NCBI RefSeq assembly: GCF_027579695.1
Contig: NC_083582.1
Location: 6,540,878 to 6,604,877, forward strand
Reading direction: 5' to 3'
Source of the DNA: Neoarius graeffei
Lineage: Eukaryota > Chordata > Actinopteri > Siluriformes > Ariidae
Length of the DNA stretch: 64,000 nt
The translations under genes were made by a program, and so were the position numbers. The notes beneath the pieces are model-generated. The model saw only the letters and a program-made list of their open reading frames with translations, made no database searches and had not been told where the DNA came from. How positions within the stretch are numbered: the first letter of the stretch is position 1; every line of letters begins with the position of its first letter. Positions 43,462 through 55,091 of the stretch are shown in pieces.

Positions 43462-44057
43462 AGAGAGAGAGAAAGAAAGAAAGAAGGGCAGGAGAAAGAA
43501 ATGAAGGAAGAAAGGCGAAAGAAAGAGAAAATTAGGGAGGGCGAAAGAAAGAAAAAGAAAGGAGGGAGACTGAAAGAGAGATAGGCAGGAGAAAGAAAGA
43601 GGAGGAGGCTGGGAGAAATAAAGAATGGAGGGAGAAATAAAGAATGGAGGGAGAAAGAAAGAATGGAGGGAGAAAGAAAGAAGGGCAGCAGAAAGAAAGA
43701 GAGAAAGAAGGGAGGGTGAAAGAAAAAGAAAGGAGGGAGACTGAAAGAGAGAAAGGCAGGAGAAAGAAAGAAAGAGAGAAAGAAAGAAGAGGGAGGGTGA
43801 AAGAAAGGCAGGAGAAAGAAAAAGAAAGGAGGGTGGGAGAAAAAGAATGGAGGGTGAAAGAGAGAAAGGAAGGAGGGAGGGAGAAAGAAAGAAAGGAGGG
43901 CAGGAGAAAGGAAGAAAGGCAAAAGAAAGAAAGAAGGGAGGGTGAAAGAAAAAGGAGGGAGACTGAAAGAGAGAAAGGCAGGAGAAAGAAAGAAGAGGGA
44001 GGGTGAAAGAAAGAAAGGCGGGAGAAAGAAAAAGAAAGGAGGGCAGGAGAAAGAAAG

Positions 44058-44088
<31 letters not shown>

Positions 44089-44109
44089 GGTGAGGGAGAA
44101 AGAAAAAGG

Positions 44110-44142
<33 letters not shown>

Positions 44143-44150
44143 GGGGGGGG

Positions 44151-44181
<31 letters not shown>

Positions 44182-44245
44182 GGGGGGAGGGTGAAAGAAA
44201 GAAAGGCGGGAGAAAGAAAAAGAAAGGAGGGCAGGAGAAAGAAAG

Positions 44246-44280
<35 letters not shown>

Positions 44281-44301
44281 GGTGAGGGAGAAAGAAAAAG
44301 G

Positions 44302-44339
<38 letters not shown>

Positions 44340-44471
44340 AGGGGGGGGGGGAGGGAGAAAGAAAGAAAGAAAGGGGGGAGGAAGAAAGAAAGAAAGGGGG
44401 GGAGGAAGAAAGAAAGAAAGGGGGGGAGGGAGAAAGAAAGAAAGGGGGGGAGGGAGAAAGAAAGAAAGGGG

Positions 44472-44504
<33 letters not shown>

Positions 44505-44860
44505 GGGGAGGGAGAAAAAGAAATGAGGAAGGGTGGGGAAAAGAGAAAGGAGGGCAGGAGGAAGAAAGAAAAAGAGAAAGGAGGGAGGGAAAAAGAGAAA
44601 GGAGGGCAGGAGGAACAAAGAAAGAAAGGACGGAGGGGAAAAATGAAGGGTGAGAGAGAGTAAAAATAAAAACAAGAAGAGAGGGGAAGAAGGAATGAAG
44701 AAGACAAAGAAAAAGAAGAGAGAAGAATGTAAGAGAAGAGGAAAAGAAAAAGGAATGTCTAAAAGAATAAAAGGGGGAAATAATAAATGAGAAGAGAGAA
44801 AACAGTCCCATCAGAGAGAGAGAGAGAGAAAACAGTCCCATCAGAGAGAGAGAGAGACAA
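43462..44860. repeat. GAAAG/GGGAGG polypurine tract, about 1.4 kb
   Basis: The plus strand is almost entirely purine, built from (GAAA)n, AAGAAAGGAGGG and GGGGGAGGG blocks with repeats of 150-250 bases (43990-44140 recurs at 44195-44340). Open frames on both strands (Lys/Glu/Gly-rich or Ser/Phe/Pro-rich) come from the repeat. Confidence 0.92.
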
Positions 44861-44910
44861 AAAGGGGAAAAAAAACCCAAAGAATTAAAGTGATGGTGTG
44901 TTTTCTTCAG

Positions 44911-45012
44911 TAAGAGGCGGGACTTAGCCATAAAAGGTATAATGCTGTGATGTAATTGGTTAGAGAGTGATCAATAAGTCCTGCTCCTGAATCAGTCAAT
45001 CACCTGATCAAT

Positions 45013-45040
<28 letters not shown>
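44911..45040. repeat. Diverged duplicate of 43352-43470
   Basis: AAGAGGCGGGACT, AATGCTG, ATTGG, AGAG, GATCAATAA and a closing (GA)n run occur in the same order as AAGAGGCGGGACT, AATGCTG, ATTGG, AGAG, AATCAATCA and (GA)n on the other side of the polypurine tract. Confidence 0.6.
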
Positions 45041-45043
<3 letters not shown>

Positions 45044-46123
45044 CGCTGTACTACTGGACTGAACAGTGTGTGCTCCGTTACTATGGTGACCAGTGTCAGT
45101 GTTGGGTTTTGATAAATATGGTGTAAGTTAGTGACATACTTCTTTTACTTACTGTATATTAACCTAACACTATAACACACACACACACACACACACCGTT
45201 TTAATCTGTGTACCAGGGCTTTACATTAGCACCCGCCAAATACAGGTAAAATTGGGCTTTGGCGGGTAATAACTTAGTCTCACTAGCCACTTTGGCAGGT
45301 GGTTTATTCTGTGGTATGACAACATATTTTAATTGTAGTTTTCTCTGAAGGCATCTGATATCATAAACGCATTGCAATGTAATATTACGCGCTGACAACT
45401 CCCATGAGCACCTGCATAAACATTCTGACAACATGTTAGAATTGTTCAGAACGTTCGTTAACGTCTCAGCTAAAATCAGTGATACGGTAACCTGCGGTTA
45501 ATGAACGAAGCAACAAAGTTGCTGATGACTGACAAGCACACTATGTGGCAGCGTATCGCTGGAGTTTCAAACCCTGCTGCTCAGGGATAAAGGGGCAGAG
45601 ATGGTCAGGGCCGGAGCAGCATTTTAAAATCACCGAGGTCCGTGATGCGCAAAGCACGTGCCGAAAAATGTTTGCCATATTTAAATGAGAGGGGTGAATT
45701 ACACGCCGCACAAGAGATCTATTCCTGAAATTACTTTTAATGGTGTTTGAACTGAATATAATCAGTTTTGGAAAAAAAAAATCCTGTATGTGGCAAGAGT
45801 AAGAATAGTTTAAGCTTGTTTAATGGTTTGATCTGGCCCAAGCAATGAGGACAAAATATACCCTCACCATGCAGCCTATGGAACTGAGATACATTAACAA
45901 TCTGGCATCCGTTACACCTACACACACACACAAAAAAAAAAATTACGGGAAAAAAAAATCAGTATACACCACCATGTTTTAGGCAAAGTTACCCAAGGCA
46001 AACATAAGTTGAAACTTTCCACTCTACTTATCAACTAACGGCCTGCTGGAAGCCTCAGGTCACGAAGACCATTTTTCATGGACCATTCAGACTCATCTGA
46101 TGATGAATGCAATGAGGACATAT

Positions 46124-46850
46124 ACACTACGTTCACACTGCAAGGCTTAATGCTCAATTCCGATTTTTTTGTGAAATCCGATTTTTTTGTGAGGTCGTTC
46201 ACATTAACAAATATATGCGACTTGTATGTGATCCTCAGTATGAACGAAAAGCGACCTAAAAGTGTTCCGCATGCGCATTGCAGGATACGACGACGTCACA
46301 CGCAGTGAGCATGGCCAGTGTTTACGGAAGTAACCTAAAGTTTCCTGTGTATGACAGTAGCCAGCATGGAGTACCTGGCGATGACGCAGTTGTTGTTGTG
46401 ACGGAGCCAGAACATGCACAATAGCCTGATATTAAGGAGGAGGTTGAGAAGGAAGAGGGCAAGGGTTTTGGCTCAGGCGTTCTGCGGGGTAGTGACTGCA
46501 ACCTCCGTTCAAAGGAACGTGTGGGTGCGGAGTCGCATTGATGTCATGCGCCATGTTGTTGTAACTTTTTTTGAGAGACCCGCCGCCTACTTCAGCGCAG
46601 AATAGTGACGTTTGTGGCTTGTTGATGACGTGTAAGTCGGATGAATGCGACCTGGCGGTTCAGACTGAAGTCGCATATGAAAAGATCGGATAGGAATTGG
46701 AATTAGGACCACATATCCAAACGGCCTGGGTCGGATTTGAAAAAATCGGATCTGTGTCGTTCATATTGTCAATAAAAGATCGGATACAGGTCACATATGG
46801 GCGAAAAATTCGGATTTGAGTCACTTCAGCCTGCAGTGTGAATGTAGTGT
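46124..46850. mobile_element. Harbinger-like element, copy 2 (empty site for the MITE in copy 1)
   Basis: The ends are ACACTACGTTCACACTGC and (right complement) ACACTACATTCACACTGC. The outer about 200 bases on each side match copy 1 (12761-13804). The middle encodes, on the plus strand, RRRLRRKRARVLAQAF and RNVWVRSRID, text similar to the start of Harbinger nuclease genes. Copies 1 and 2 therefore kept different parts of a parent. Confidence 0.75.
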
Positions 46851-46871
46851 TAGTGTCTCTCTCTACACATG

Positions 46872-46912
<41 letters not shown>

Positions 46913-46958
46913 TTAATAGACAATACATAATATGCATAATAATACTTGATAATACACA

Positions 46959-47338
46959 TCTCATCTCATCTCATTATCTCTAGCCGCTTTATCCTGTTCT
47001 ACAGGGTCGCAGGCAAGCTGGAGCCTATCCCAGCTGACTACGGGTGAAAGGCGGGGTTCACCCTGGACAAGTCGCCAGGTCATCACAGGGCTGACACATA
47101 GACACAGACAACCATTCACACTCACATTCACACCTACGCTCAATTTAGAGTCACCAGTTAACCTAACCTGCATGTCTTTGGACTGTGGGGGAAACCGGAG
47201 CACCCGGAGGAAACCCACGCGGACACGGGGAGAACATGCAAACTCCACACAGAAAGGCCCTCGCCGGCCACGGGGCTCGAACCCAGGACCTTCTTGCTGT
47301 GAGGCGACAGCGCTAACCACTACACCACCGTGCCACCC
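46959..47338 (-). mobile_element. Full-length tRNA-derived SINE with 12-base duplication
   Basis: On the minus strand it starts GGGTGGCACGGTGGTGTAGT with A box TGGTGTAGTGG and B box GGTTCGAGCCC. It runs through GCATGTTCTCCCCGTGTCCG and CTGGGATAGGCTCCAGCTTG to a tail of GAGAT repeats. TGATAATACACA is repeated exactly at 46947-46958 and 47339-47350, evidence of LINE-driven insertion. Confidence 0.93.
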
Positions 47339-47837
47339 TGATAATACACATAATACTTGCATATCAAAACATCAAACGTTTTTCAGTGAAAAACGTTTTG
47401 AACTGGACTTTTAATATTAGAATCAGTTCAGTTGTACTGACTGTTATTTTTCATATTATACGATATTTCATATTGTAAGGGGCTTGAATTTGAGTTCAAT
47501 AAACAGAATACTCTGTTTATATTTTTGTCTGAATTGGTTGCATGTTTTCATACAGGGAGCGACCTTAACAGCACTGAATACCTGAGTGCGACTGTAGAGA
47601 TACATTATACGCTGCCGTTCATAATTAAATCTAGATCTTCCGAACTTTAACGTATCATGGTGAAGAAAAAAACTGCGATTTCCTGGCAACAAAATTGTGG
47701 CTAGTGAAAAGGCTGAATGGCTAGTGACTCGGGAAAACCACTAGCCACAGTGGCCGGTGAGCAAAAAAGTTCATGTAAAGCCCTGTTGTGTGCACAACTG
47801 TACGTGTGTTTGCATGTATATAGATGTTAGCATGTGG

Positions 47838-47840
47838 GAG

Positions 47841-47882
<42 letters not shown>
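47838..47882. repeat. (GT)n microsatellite
   Basis: About 22 GT units. Confidence 0.95.
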
Positions 47883-47883
<1 letters not shown>

Positions 47884-48079
47884 TCCACTGTACTGACTGG
47901 TTAAACAAGTCTACAATGAGGCCATGTCTTCTCCACACATTGTTACACAAACACTGCTATCATAAACACCTGCATGCGTACACACACACGCACGCACAGG
48001 GAGGATGTTGGAGTTAAAACAAATCTGCCTAAAATTCCTGAAATAAATACAGTTTGGTTACGAGTTAAAACTGATAAAG

Positions 48080-48510
48080 GAATAAAAGTAATGCTTTTAT
48101 TTATTTATACAGACAAACAATACATATGGAAAGAGAAGGAAGATACAGAGACAGATGGGAGAAAAAATAGACAGTGAGAAAAAAGGGACAGAAAGAAAGA
48201 ATAAGTGAAAAAAATAAAAGAGAGAATAGAAGAGATAAAAGAAAGTATGGAAGAACAGAAGAAAGAAAACACTGAAGAAAAAGAGAAGAGAAAGATTAGA
48301 GTATCTCATCTCATAGAGTAAAAAGAAATGAAAAAATAAACTGAAATTAAAAAATAAAGAAAAATTTAGGAAGAAAAGTGATTGTGTGTGTGAGAGAGAG
48401 AGAGATCCTCATTAACCCTGATTATAAACGTGCTGCTGTGTGAATGGAGGCAGCAGCTCCCTCTAGTGGCTGTGAGCTGTAAACACAGGGCCCTCAGACA
48501 CCCCTGTGAC
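48080..48510. other. Purine-rich stretch, no gene
   Basis: 48120-48410 is rich in GAAA and AGAA with a short (GT)(GA) run at 48383-48404. Nothing else is recognised. Confidence 0.5.
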
Positions 48511-48513
48511 TGA

Positions 48514-49604
48514 TGCCCCTTTTCCACCAAAGCAGTTCCAGGGCTGGTTCGGGGCCAGTGCTTAGTTTGGAACCGGGTTTTCTGTTTCCACTGACAAAGA
48601 ACTGGCTCTGGGGCCAGAAAAACCGGTTCCAGGCTAGCACCAACTCTCTGCTGGGCCAGAGGAAAGAATCGCTTACGTCAGCGGGGGGCGGAGTTGTTAA
48701 GACCAACAACAATAACAAGACCGCGAAAGATCGCCATTTTTAAGCGACGAGAAGCCACAGCTGTACAAATGCGAAGTCATCCATTATTATTATTATTGTT
48801 GTTGTTGCTGCTGCTTCTTCCGTGTTGTTTTTGCTTCGATATTTGCGCCAAGGTTTATGCAAACGTAGCGACGTAACTGACGTATACAGCGACATAATGA
48901 CATATACAACGACGTAACTGACGTATACAGTGACGTAATGACGTGGCTTCCCTTAGCACCGCGAGCTATGGAAAAGCAAACTGGTTCTCAGCTGGCTCGC
49001 AAGTACCCCTTTTCCACCAAATCAGTTCCAGGGCTGGTTCGGGGCCAGTGCTGGTACTGGTTCACAACTTGTTCAACTTGCGAGCCAGCTGAGAACCAGT
49101 TTGCTTTTCCATAGCTCGCGGTGCTAAGGGAAGCCACGTCATTATGTCGCTGTATACGTCAGTTAAGTCGCTACATTTGCATAAACCTTGGCGCGAATAT
49201 CGAAGCAAAAACAAAACACGGAAGAAGCAGCAGCAGCAACAACAACAATAATAATAATGGATGACTTCGCGTTTGTACAGCTGCTGCTTCTCGTCACTTA
49301 AAAATGGCGATCTTTCGCGGTCTTGTTATTGTTGTTGGTCTTAACAACTCCGCCCCCCCGCTGACGTAAGCAGTTCTTTCCTCTGGCCCAGCAGAGAGTT
49401 GGTGCTAGCCTGGAACCGGTTTTTCTGGCCCCAGAGCCAGTTCTTTGTCAGTGGAAACAGAAAACCCGGTTCCAAACTAAGCGCTGGCCCCGAACCAGCC
49501 CTGGAACTGCTTTGGTGGAAAAGGGGCATCGTTGAACGAGTTGTGAACCAGCACCAGCACTGGCCCCGAACCAGCCCTGGAACTGATTTGGTGGAAAAGG
49601 GGTA
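48514..49604. mobile_element. CCCCTTTTCCACC MITE, copy 2, interrupted
   Basis: The left end TGCCCCTTTTCCACCAAAGC is at 48514 and the right end, complement TACCCCTTTTCCACCAAATC, finishes at 49604. TGA flanks both (48511-48513, 49605-49607), indicating a 3-base duplication. After GCTGGCTCGCAAG (49003) the element is broken by a second copy of the same family and resumes at TTGAACGAGTTGTG (49532). Confidence 0.8.
49004..49528. mobile_element. CCCCTTTTCCACC MITE, copy 3, inserted in copy 2 in inverse orientation
   Basis: It starts TACCCCTTTTCCACCAAATC and ends GGTGGAAAAGGGGCA. Its order of internal motifs is the reverse of copy 2, and both carry the (ATT)/(GTT) runs, AAAAATGGCGATC and GCGACGTAA-type motifs. 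Its own target duplication is unclear (AAG versus TCG). Confidence 0.8.
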
Positions 49605-49949
49605 TGAGAGGTTTGGAGACTCAGACCTCCAGCACAGGCAGGAGATTGTGGAGTGATGTTTTAATAATCATGTTCTCTCACCTCTACATGCTGTAAATTC
49701 TCTATTTTTATTGTATTTATTAGCACACTATTGTTCTTCTTAAGTTTACTTATTCTGCCTTATTCCAACACGTTTTTTGGTTGGATCCACTACTCCTCCG
49801 AGGGCGTTCGAGATAGAGACACCGTTCCAACTGTGAGACGTCTGGCCCGAAGTGGTGTAGTGTGCTTGTACAAGTATACAGCTTTTGGATCAACGCGCCC
49901 GTTCTCTTGTTCTTGTCGTTTTTCTTAGAGAATGAATAGGGCTCATGAA

Positions 49950-50540
49950 TCGAATCGTCCTACTCGGACACGCTCCATCGCAGATGCACCAAACCTCATG
50001 TGATACTTCAGGCCAACTCCCCCGACACATACATGCAATCGGTTCTGACCCGCACTCATATTTTTCCTTTCTTTTTGCTCATCCCTTTTTCCTCCATAGG
50101 CTTACATTGATTTTTGGCCCCATTGAGAATGAATGCTGTTTCAGGAGAAAAACTTTCACTCTCCATCAATTTTTTTAACCAAGTGACCAAACTTCAAGAA
50201 ACTTCACTTGATGCCTCAGGCCAAGCCCCCGCACAGATCCATCCCCTCATCTGAGACCTGCACTCGTCTTTTCCTTGGTTTTCACGCATCTCTTTTTACC
50301 TCCATAGGCTTCCATTGATTTTTGGCCCCATTCAGATGAACGGAGTTTTGCTCAGTAACACTTCACCACACATCCACCAAACTTCATACGGCACCTCAGG
50401 CCAAATCACCATCGCACACATGATATCGGTTCTGACCCGCACTCGGCTTTGTCTCGCCTTTCATCCGTCCGTTTTTTTCTCCATTTTGCCGCTAATCAAT
50501 GGAAGCTTGACTGAGTCGTTCCTCCCTTCCCCCATAGGTG
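49950..50540. repeat. Three degenerate ~190-base tandem units
   Basis: Each unit holds, in order, a CACCAAACTTCAT-like box, CTCAGGCC, GACCCGCACTCG, TTTTCCTCCATAGGCTT and TTGATTTTTGGCCCCATT. Units start near 49965, 50160 and 50345. The third ends differently. Confidence 0.7.
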
Positions 50541-50600
50541 ATGATGCATTTGGCAAGGATCTGCTCATTTCAGACTTTGACAGTAAATCAACTTCAACTC

Positions 50601-51125
50601 AATGGCCACTTTATTAGGAATACTTTCACGCACACACGATAGCAATTAGCATATAAGCATTCACGTGTTACCATGCTAGCTGTTAGCATGTTACCCATTA
50701 CGATATCATGCCTGCTGTTAGCTCGCAAGTTGTTAGTATGTTCACCATTAGCATGTTATCATGAGAGCTGTTAGGATTAGCATGGTAGCATGCAGAGTTC
50801 GCATGTTTGCTGTTAGCGAGTTCGCCTGAGCATGTTAGCATGCTAACTGTTAGCATGTCAGCATGTCACCCTCAGCGTGTTAGCATGCTAAAAGTTAACA
50901 TACTATCCATTAGCATGTTAGCCTGTTAGCTGTCAGCATATTAGCTTTAAAGTGTTAGAATTTTAACAAATAGCATGTAATCATTAGCATGTTAGAATGC
51001 TAGCTGTTAGCATGCTATCTATTAGCATGTTAGCATTAACATGTTAACATGCTAGCTTTTAGCATGTTAGTATGCTAACTGTTAGCATGCTAGTTGTTAG
51101 CATGTTGGCATGCTAGCATGATAGC
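50601..51125. repeat. TTAGCATG minisatellite, preceded by a transposon scrap
   Basis: 50601-50625 carries ATGGCCACTTTATTAGGAAT, the end of a fish DNA transposon. From about 50640 to 51125 the motif GTTAGCATGCTAGCT and its near-palindromic variants repeat at irregular 10-25-base spacing. Confidence 0.8.
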
Positions 51126-51319
51126 TGTTCTGCTACAGCTCAGCAAGCACACTTTGCATTTTCTCTGCGTAAATGGAGTCTAGTTGATTATTCTTATTGT
51201 AACACTAAGTTTCTTTTGTGGTAAAGGTTCGAGACCATGCCGTTCACCAGTTTAATATGGAATGACTCTTCATGTACGTGCACAGACACGGAAAAACTAC
51301 AGATATCAGATTAACAGTA

Positions 51320-52737
51320 CTAGTTCAATATTTTCCATCAGTTGTTCAAGAAAGTGACTCATTACATGTAAAATGTTTCAAGCATTTTTCTATTTTAACT
51401 TTGATCATTATGGCCTACAGCACAAAAAAAATTTAAAAATCTCAAATTAATAGAATATTTCCTTTTGAGTTTGAGTAAAACAGTATAAATCCTGTGTATC
51501 TCTCGGTCTAGTTCAGTACACGCAACCACAATCATGGGGAAGACTGCTGACTTGACAGTTGTCCAGAAGACGATCATGGACACCCCACACAAAGACGGTA
51601 AGCTACAGAAGGTCATTGCTGAAAAGGCTGGCTGGAAAAGGTGCACAAGCAACAGGGATGAGTGCAGCCTTGAGAGGATCATCAAGAAAAGTTGATTCAA
51701 GAACTTGGGAAAGCTTCACAAGGAGAGGACTGAGGCTGGAGTCAGTGCATCAAGAGCCACCACACATGGACATCTTCAGGAAAGGGTCTACAACTGTCAC
51801 ATTCCTCATATCAAGCCCCTCCTGAACCAGAGGCGACGTCAGAGGCGTCTTACCTGGGCTAAGGAGAGAAAGCACTAGAATGTAGCTGCTCAGTGGTCCA
51901 AAGTCCTCTTTTCAGTAAATTTTGCATTTCATTTGGAAATCAAGGTCTGAGAGTGGAGAGGCACAGAATCCAAGGTGCTTGAAGTCCAGTGTGAAGTTTC
52001 CGCAGTCTGTGATGATTTGGGTTGCCATGTCATTCATCTGCTGGTGTTGGTCCACTGTGGTTTATCAAGTCCAAAGTCAATGCAGCATCTACCAGGAGAT
52101 TTTAGAACACTTCATGCTTCCATCTGCTGACAAGCTTAATGGAGATGCTGATTTCCTTTTCCAGCAGGACCTGCTCACAGTGCCAAAACTTCTACCAAAT
52201 GGTTTGCTGACCCTGATATTACTGTGCGTGATTGGCCAGTCAACTCGCCTGACCTGAATCCCAGAGAGAATCTATAGTGTATTGTCAAGAGGAAGATGAG
52301 AAACACCCAACCCGAATCTACAGACGAGCTGAAGGTTGCGATCAAAGCAACCTGGGCTTCAGTAACACCTCAGCAGTGCCACAGGCTGATCGCCTTCATG
52401 CCACGCCCCACTGATACAGTAATTCATGGTAAAGGAGCTTCAACCAAATATTGAGTGTATAAATGAACAAACGTTTCAGAAGTTGGACATTTCCGTATTG
52501 TAAATCCTTTTTTTAAAAATTGATCTTAGGAAATATTCTAATCATTTGAGATTATGAGTGGATTTCTGATTTTCATGAGCTATAAGCCATCAACATCAAA
52601 ATTAAAACAAAAAAGGCTTGAAATATTTCACTTTACATGTAACAAATATATGAAAAAATATGAAAGTTTACCTTTTATGAGTTAAATTACAAAAAAAAAC
52701 CTTTTTCATGATATTTTAATTGTTTGAGACGCACTAG
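51320..52737 (+). mobile_element. Decayed Tc1-like transposon with ~200-base TIRs
   Basis: TA flanks CTAGT ends (51318-51319, 52738-52739). Inverted similarity runs about 200 bases through TTACATGTAAA, TTTCAAGC, TTTTGAT and ends at AGAATATTTCC on both sides. Divergence between the arms is high. Confidence 0.75.
51534..52455 (+). pseudogene. Decayed Tc1-like transposase
   Basis: It begins MGKTADLTVVQKTIMDTP and runs through a helix-turn-helix remnant (KVIAEKAG, with frames shifting). It then gives QRRQRRLTWAKERK in pieces, FLFQQDLLTVPK (where Q-D-N is expected) and NSPDLNPRENL with a stop soon after. The second catalytic residue's neighbourhood has lost the N, and the E-motif reads P-R-E-N. 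Multiple shifts and stops make it inactive. Confidence 0.7.
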
Positions 52738-52739
52738 TA

Positions 52740-53497
52740 TACACAACAAGTGCTTGATTACTCTGCTAAAATCCTGTTGTTGTTTATCAGAGAAAAAAAT
52801 ATTTATTTATTATTAGGTTTTTTTTTAAATCAGAATCAATTGCTTTTTGAAACTCGCCAATTTTTAAATTTTTTTAGTAAAAGTCAAAATTTCTAAATTC
52901 AAAGAGCTTCCTGTTTTCAGAAAAGTCCCGAGTAGCCGAGTTAACTTCCTTAATGCATAATTTGAAATTACGAGCTAAAAAACAAGCGATGGAAACGGGA
53001 ATTTCAAAAAAGCTTATATGCTCGCTAAATTTGTTTGCTCAGACGATTCGACAAAGCAATATTTCGCAACATTGAAATGGAAACACATTTTTCGACATTC
53101 CATTAAACACTACCACGGCTACTGTGCAATTGTGTTTTGACGACTTTTCTTTTTTCTTTTTAAATCGCTTCTATTTTGCGCAAAACTGTAACAGAAACCC
53201 AGGTACTGACCTCAATCTCCTGACCAATCAGATCACAAGCTCGGGTGTTAAGCAAGAAAATAAACATGGAGGACAAACTGGTGTTGAAAATGAGTGGAGT
53301 ATGGGGAGTTTTTTTTTAAACATAAAGTATTGAATCAAAAATATTGCAACACTTCAGTATAACTGACCGTGACAGTGCGTGTATGTCTGGGATGTTCACT
53401 GGAACGTGACGTAACGTCTGAGTTCAAGCAGCTCAGATTCATCTAGACAGCAAGATAGGCTAGTGAGTTCACGAGTGAGTTCACTAGTTAGAGACTA
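52740..53497. other. AT-rich, no recognised feature
   Basis: Nothing supportable; a plus-strand frame at 53124-53333 has no motif. Confidence 0.35.
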
Positions 53498-53714
53498 GGG
53501 CCCTGTACTACGAACGGAGGTCAACCTACCCAGAAGTAACCCAGGGTACCCCCGCTAAACCGGGGTTGACAAAACCTGGTTATCTTGTTTGGGGTTAAAC
53601 GGTACTACGACGCCAGTTATGAAGTTGATTTGTTGAACCTGGTTTAACCTAATCAGGGTTAATGCGCGTTCACGTTAAAGGGGAGGTTATCAGCGCAAAT
53701 CCCCACTGTTCACA

Positions 53715-53918
53715 ATGGCATGGTCGCCGTACTTCACGGAGGAAGAATGCGCTGTCATAATGCAAAGCTACGAGGAGTTCAAAACAACATTAAGAGCAAA
53801 ATCTAACACAGCGGCTGCCAATAAGGAGCGGCAAGCATGTTGGCAACGAATTGCCGATCGGGTAAATGCGCAAGTACATTCTCCCTTCTACATGTTCCAG
53901 AACAGAAGTATAGGATGA
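53715..53918 (+). pseudogene. Myb/SANT-like protein, N-terminal piece
   Basis: It reads MAWSPYFTEEECAVIMQSYE, EFKTTLRAKSNTAAANKERQ and CWQRIADRVNAQ. This is the helical Myb/SANT-like domain of the accessory protein of Harbinger transposons (typical core S-N-T-A-A-A-x-K-E-R). In autonomous elements this protein brings the nuclease to the DNA. After VNAQVHS the frame leaves the family and soon stops, so the C-terminal half is missing. Confidence 0.7.
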
Positions 53919-54429
53919 GAGAAAGCTTCATGATCAATCACAAGTCACAGAAAATGGTCCTTCGATGTGGCCCCAGTCATATATAGCTTGTTTAATGTCC
54001 GAAAAATCCTGAATAAAATTTGGTATGGTAAATTCATGGAGTAGCCTACTTAAGCTGATATGTGCACAGAGTCACATGAATTAGGATGACTGACTGTTCA
54101 GTCCCTTTGACTAAGTTGGTGTTGGTCCTGTGAACATTTCAGAGGCAACAGCAGTGCCAAACGCACCTGGCAACAGGTGAAAATGAAATATAAAAAGCAT
54201 CATTCATAATGGTAAGTGTGTGTGCGTGCAAGCAAGCATTCATTTGCCTTTTATTTATTCAAGTTTTATCCGTTTGCCTAATAGTTCAAATTGTTTTGTA
54301 TATAGTTTATAATGTTGTTGTGTGATATTAATGATAATATTGTGGGAAAACTACTTTGCACGGACGTTCATTTAATTATTCTATCGTCATTTCGTTTGTT
54401 CTATTTTTGTGTATTTTATTTATTTATCT

Positions 54430-54740
54430 GTTTGTCTAGTTGTATCTATTTTTCTAATAATAATATATTTTTTGCATTAATAGTTTGTTTTTTCCTATTA
54501 AAATAATCTTGTGTTCTTGTTATAACTTTCTATTTATCTGACTGTTTAGTTGTATCTATTTTTGTTACAATTTCAATATTTTTAATATAGAAAGTTTGTT
54601 TTTTTCTATTAAAATGTTCTTGTATTATATTTATTGTAGTTGTATCTATTTTGTATCTCAGACTTAAATATTTTTGTAAAACAAGTGTTTTTCTATAAAA
54701 TATTCTTGCGTTCTTGATAACTATGTTCTTGAGAGGTTTT
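54430..54740. repeat. T-rich tandem repeat, about 110-120-base unit, 3 copies
   Basis: TAGTTGTATCTATTTT, then TTTTTCTATTAAAAT and TCTTGTGTTCTTG-like text, recur at about 54435, 54545 and 54635 with drift. Confidence 0.6.
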
Positions 54741-55001
54741 TTTTTTTTTTACAGAAAAGCCGTTCTGCATGGACATTCATTGAAGCCCTCATTGTTTTTT
54801 AATGGTTATTTATGAGCGTTTAGGGGTCACAATAATGTAAGTCTAGGTTGCTTTATATAAAAGGTATGTCCAGAAATATTGATGTCACTGTCTAAGCAGA
54901 GGGATCTGGCTTCTTTAGACGCTGTCTTCTTAAAACTGAATAAATATTTAAAAAGAGCCAAATGAGCCAGTCTTTTGAACGGCTCTTTTCAAAGAAGCGG
55001 A

Positions 55002-55091
55002 TCACAAAGATGCGGATCCCGTCAAAGAGCCATAAATCCCATCTCTAATCTGCGCTCCGATATCGCACGGGTCATCCAGGTACGCTGGCAT
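55002..55091 (-). pseudogene. Harbinger nuclease N-terminal piece
   Basis: MPAYLDDPCDIGAQIRDGIY, with the L-D-D-P and G-A-x-I motifs seen at the start of fish Harbinger nucleases. It is truncated after about 30 residues. Confidence 0.5.

Larger units (their letters stand above)
45214..47785. mobile_element. hAT-like element hosting a Harbinger MITE and a SINE
   Basis: It begins CAGGGCTTTACATTAGCACC and ends ATGTAAAGCCCTG. Flanking octamers CTGTGTAC (45206-45213) and TTGTGTGC (47786-47793) match at 6 of 8 positions. CACTAGCCAC/GTGGCTAGTG motifs occur near both ends. No transposase is recognised, so it is probably a decayed or non-autonomous copy. Confidence 0.7.

Noticed and set aside
43411..44931. 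506-residue Ser/Phe/Pro-rich minus-strand frame
   Set aside because: Made by the polypurine tract; no start context or motif beyond the repeat.
47255..47338. Possible functional tRNA gene on the minus strand
   Set aside because: It is continuous with the SINE body and flanked by the SINE's 12-base duplication.
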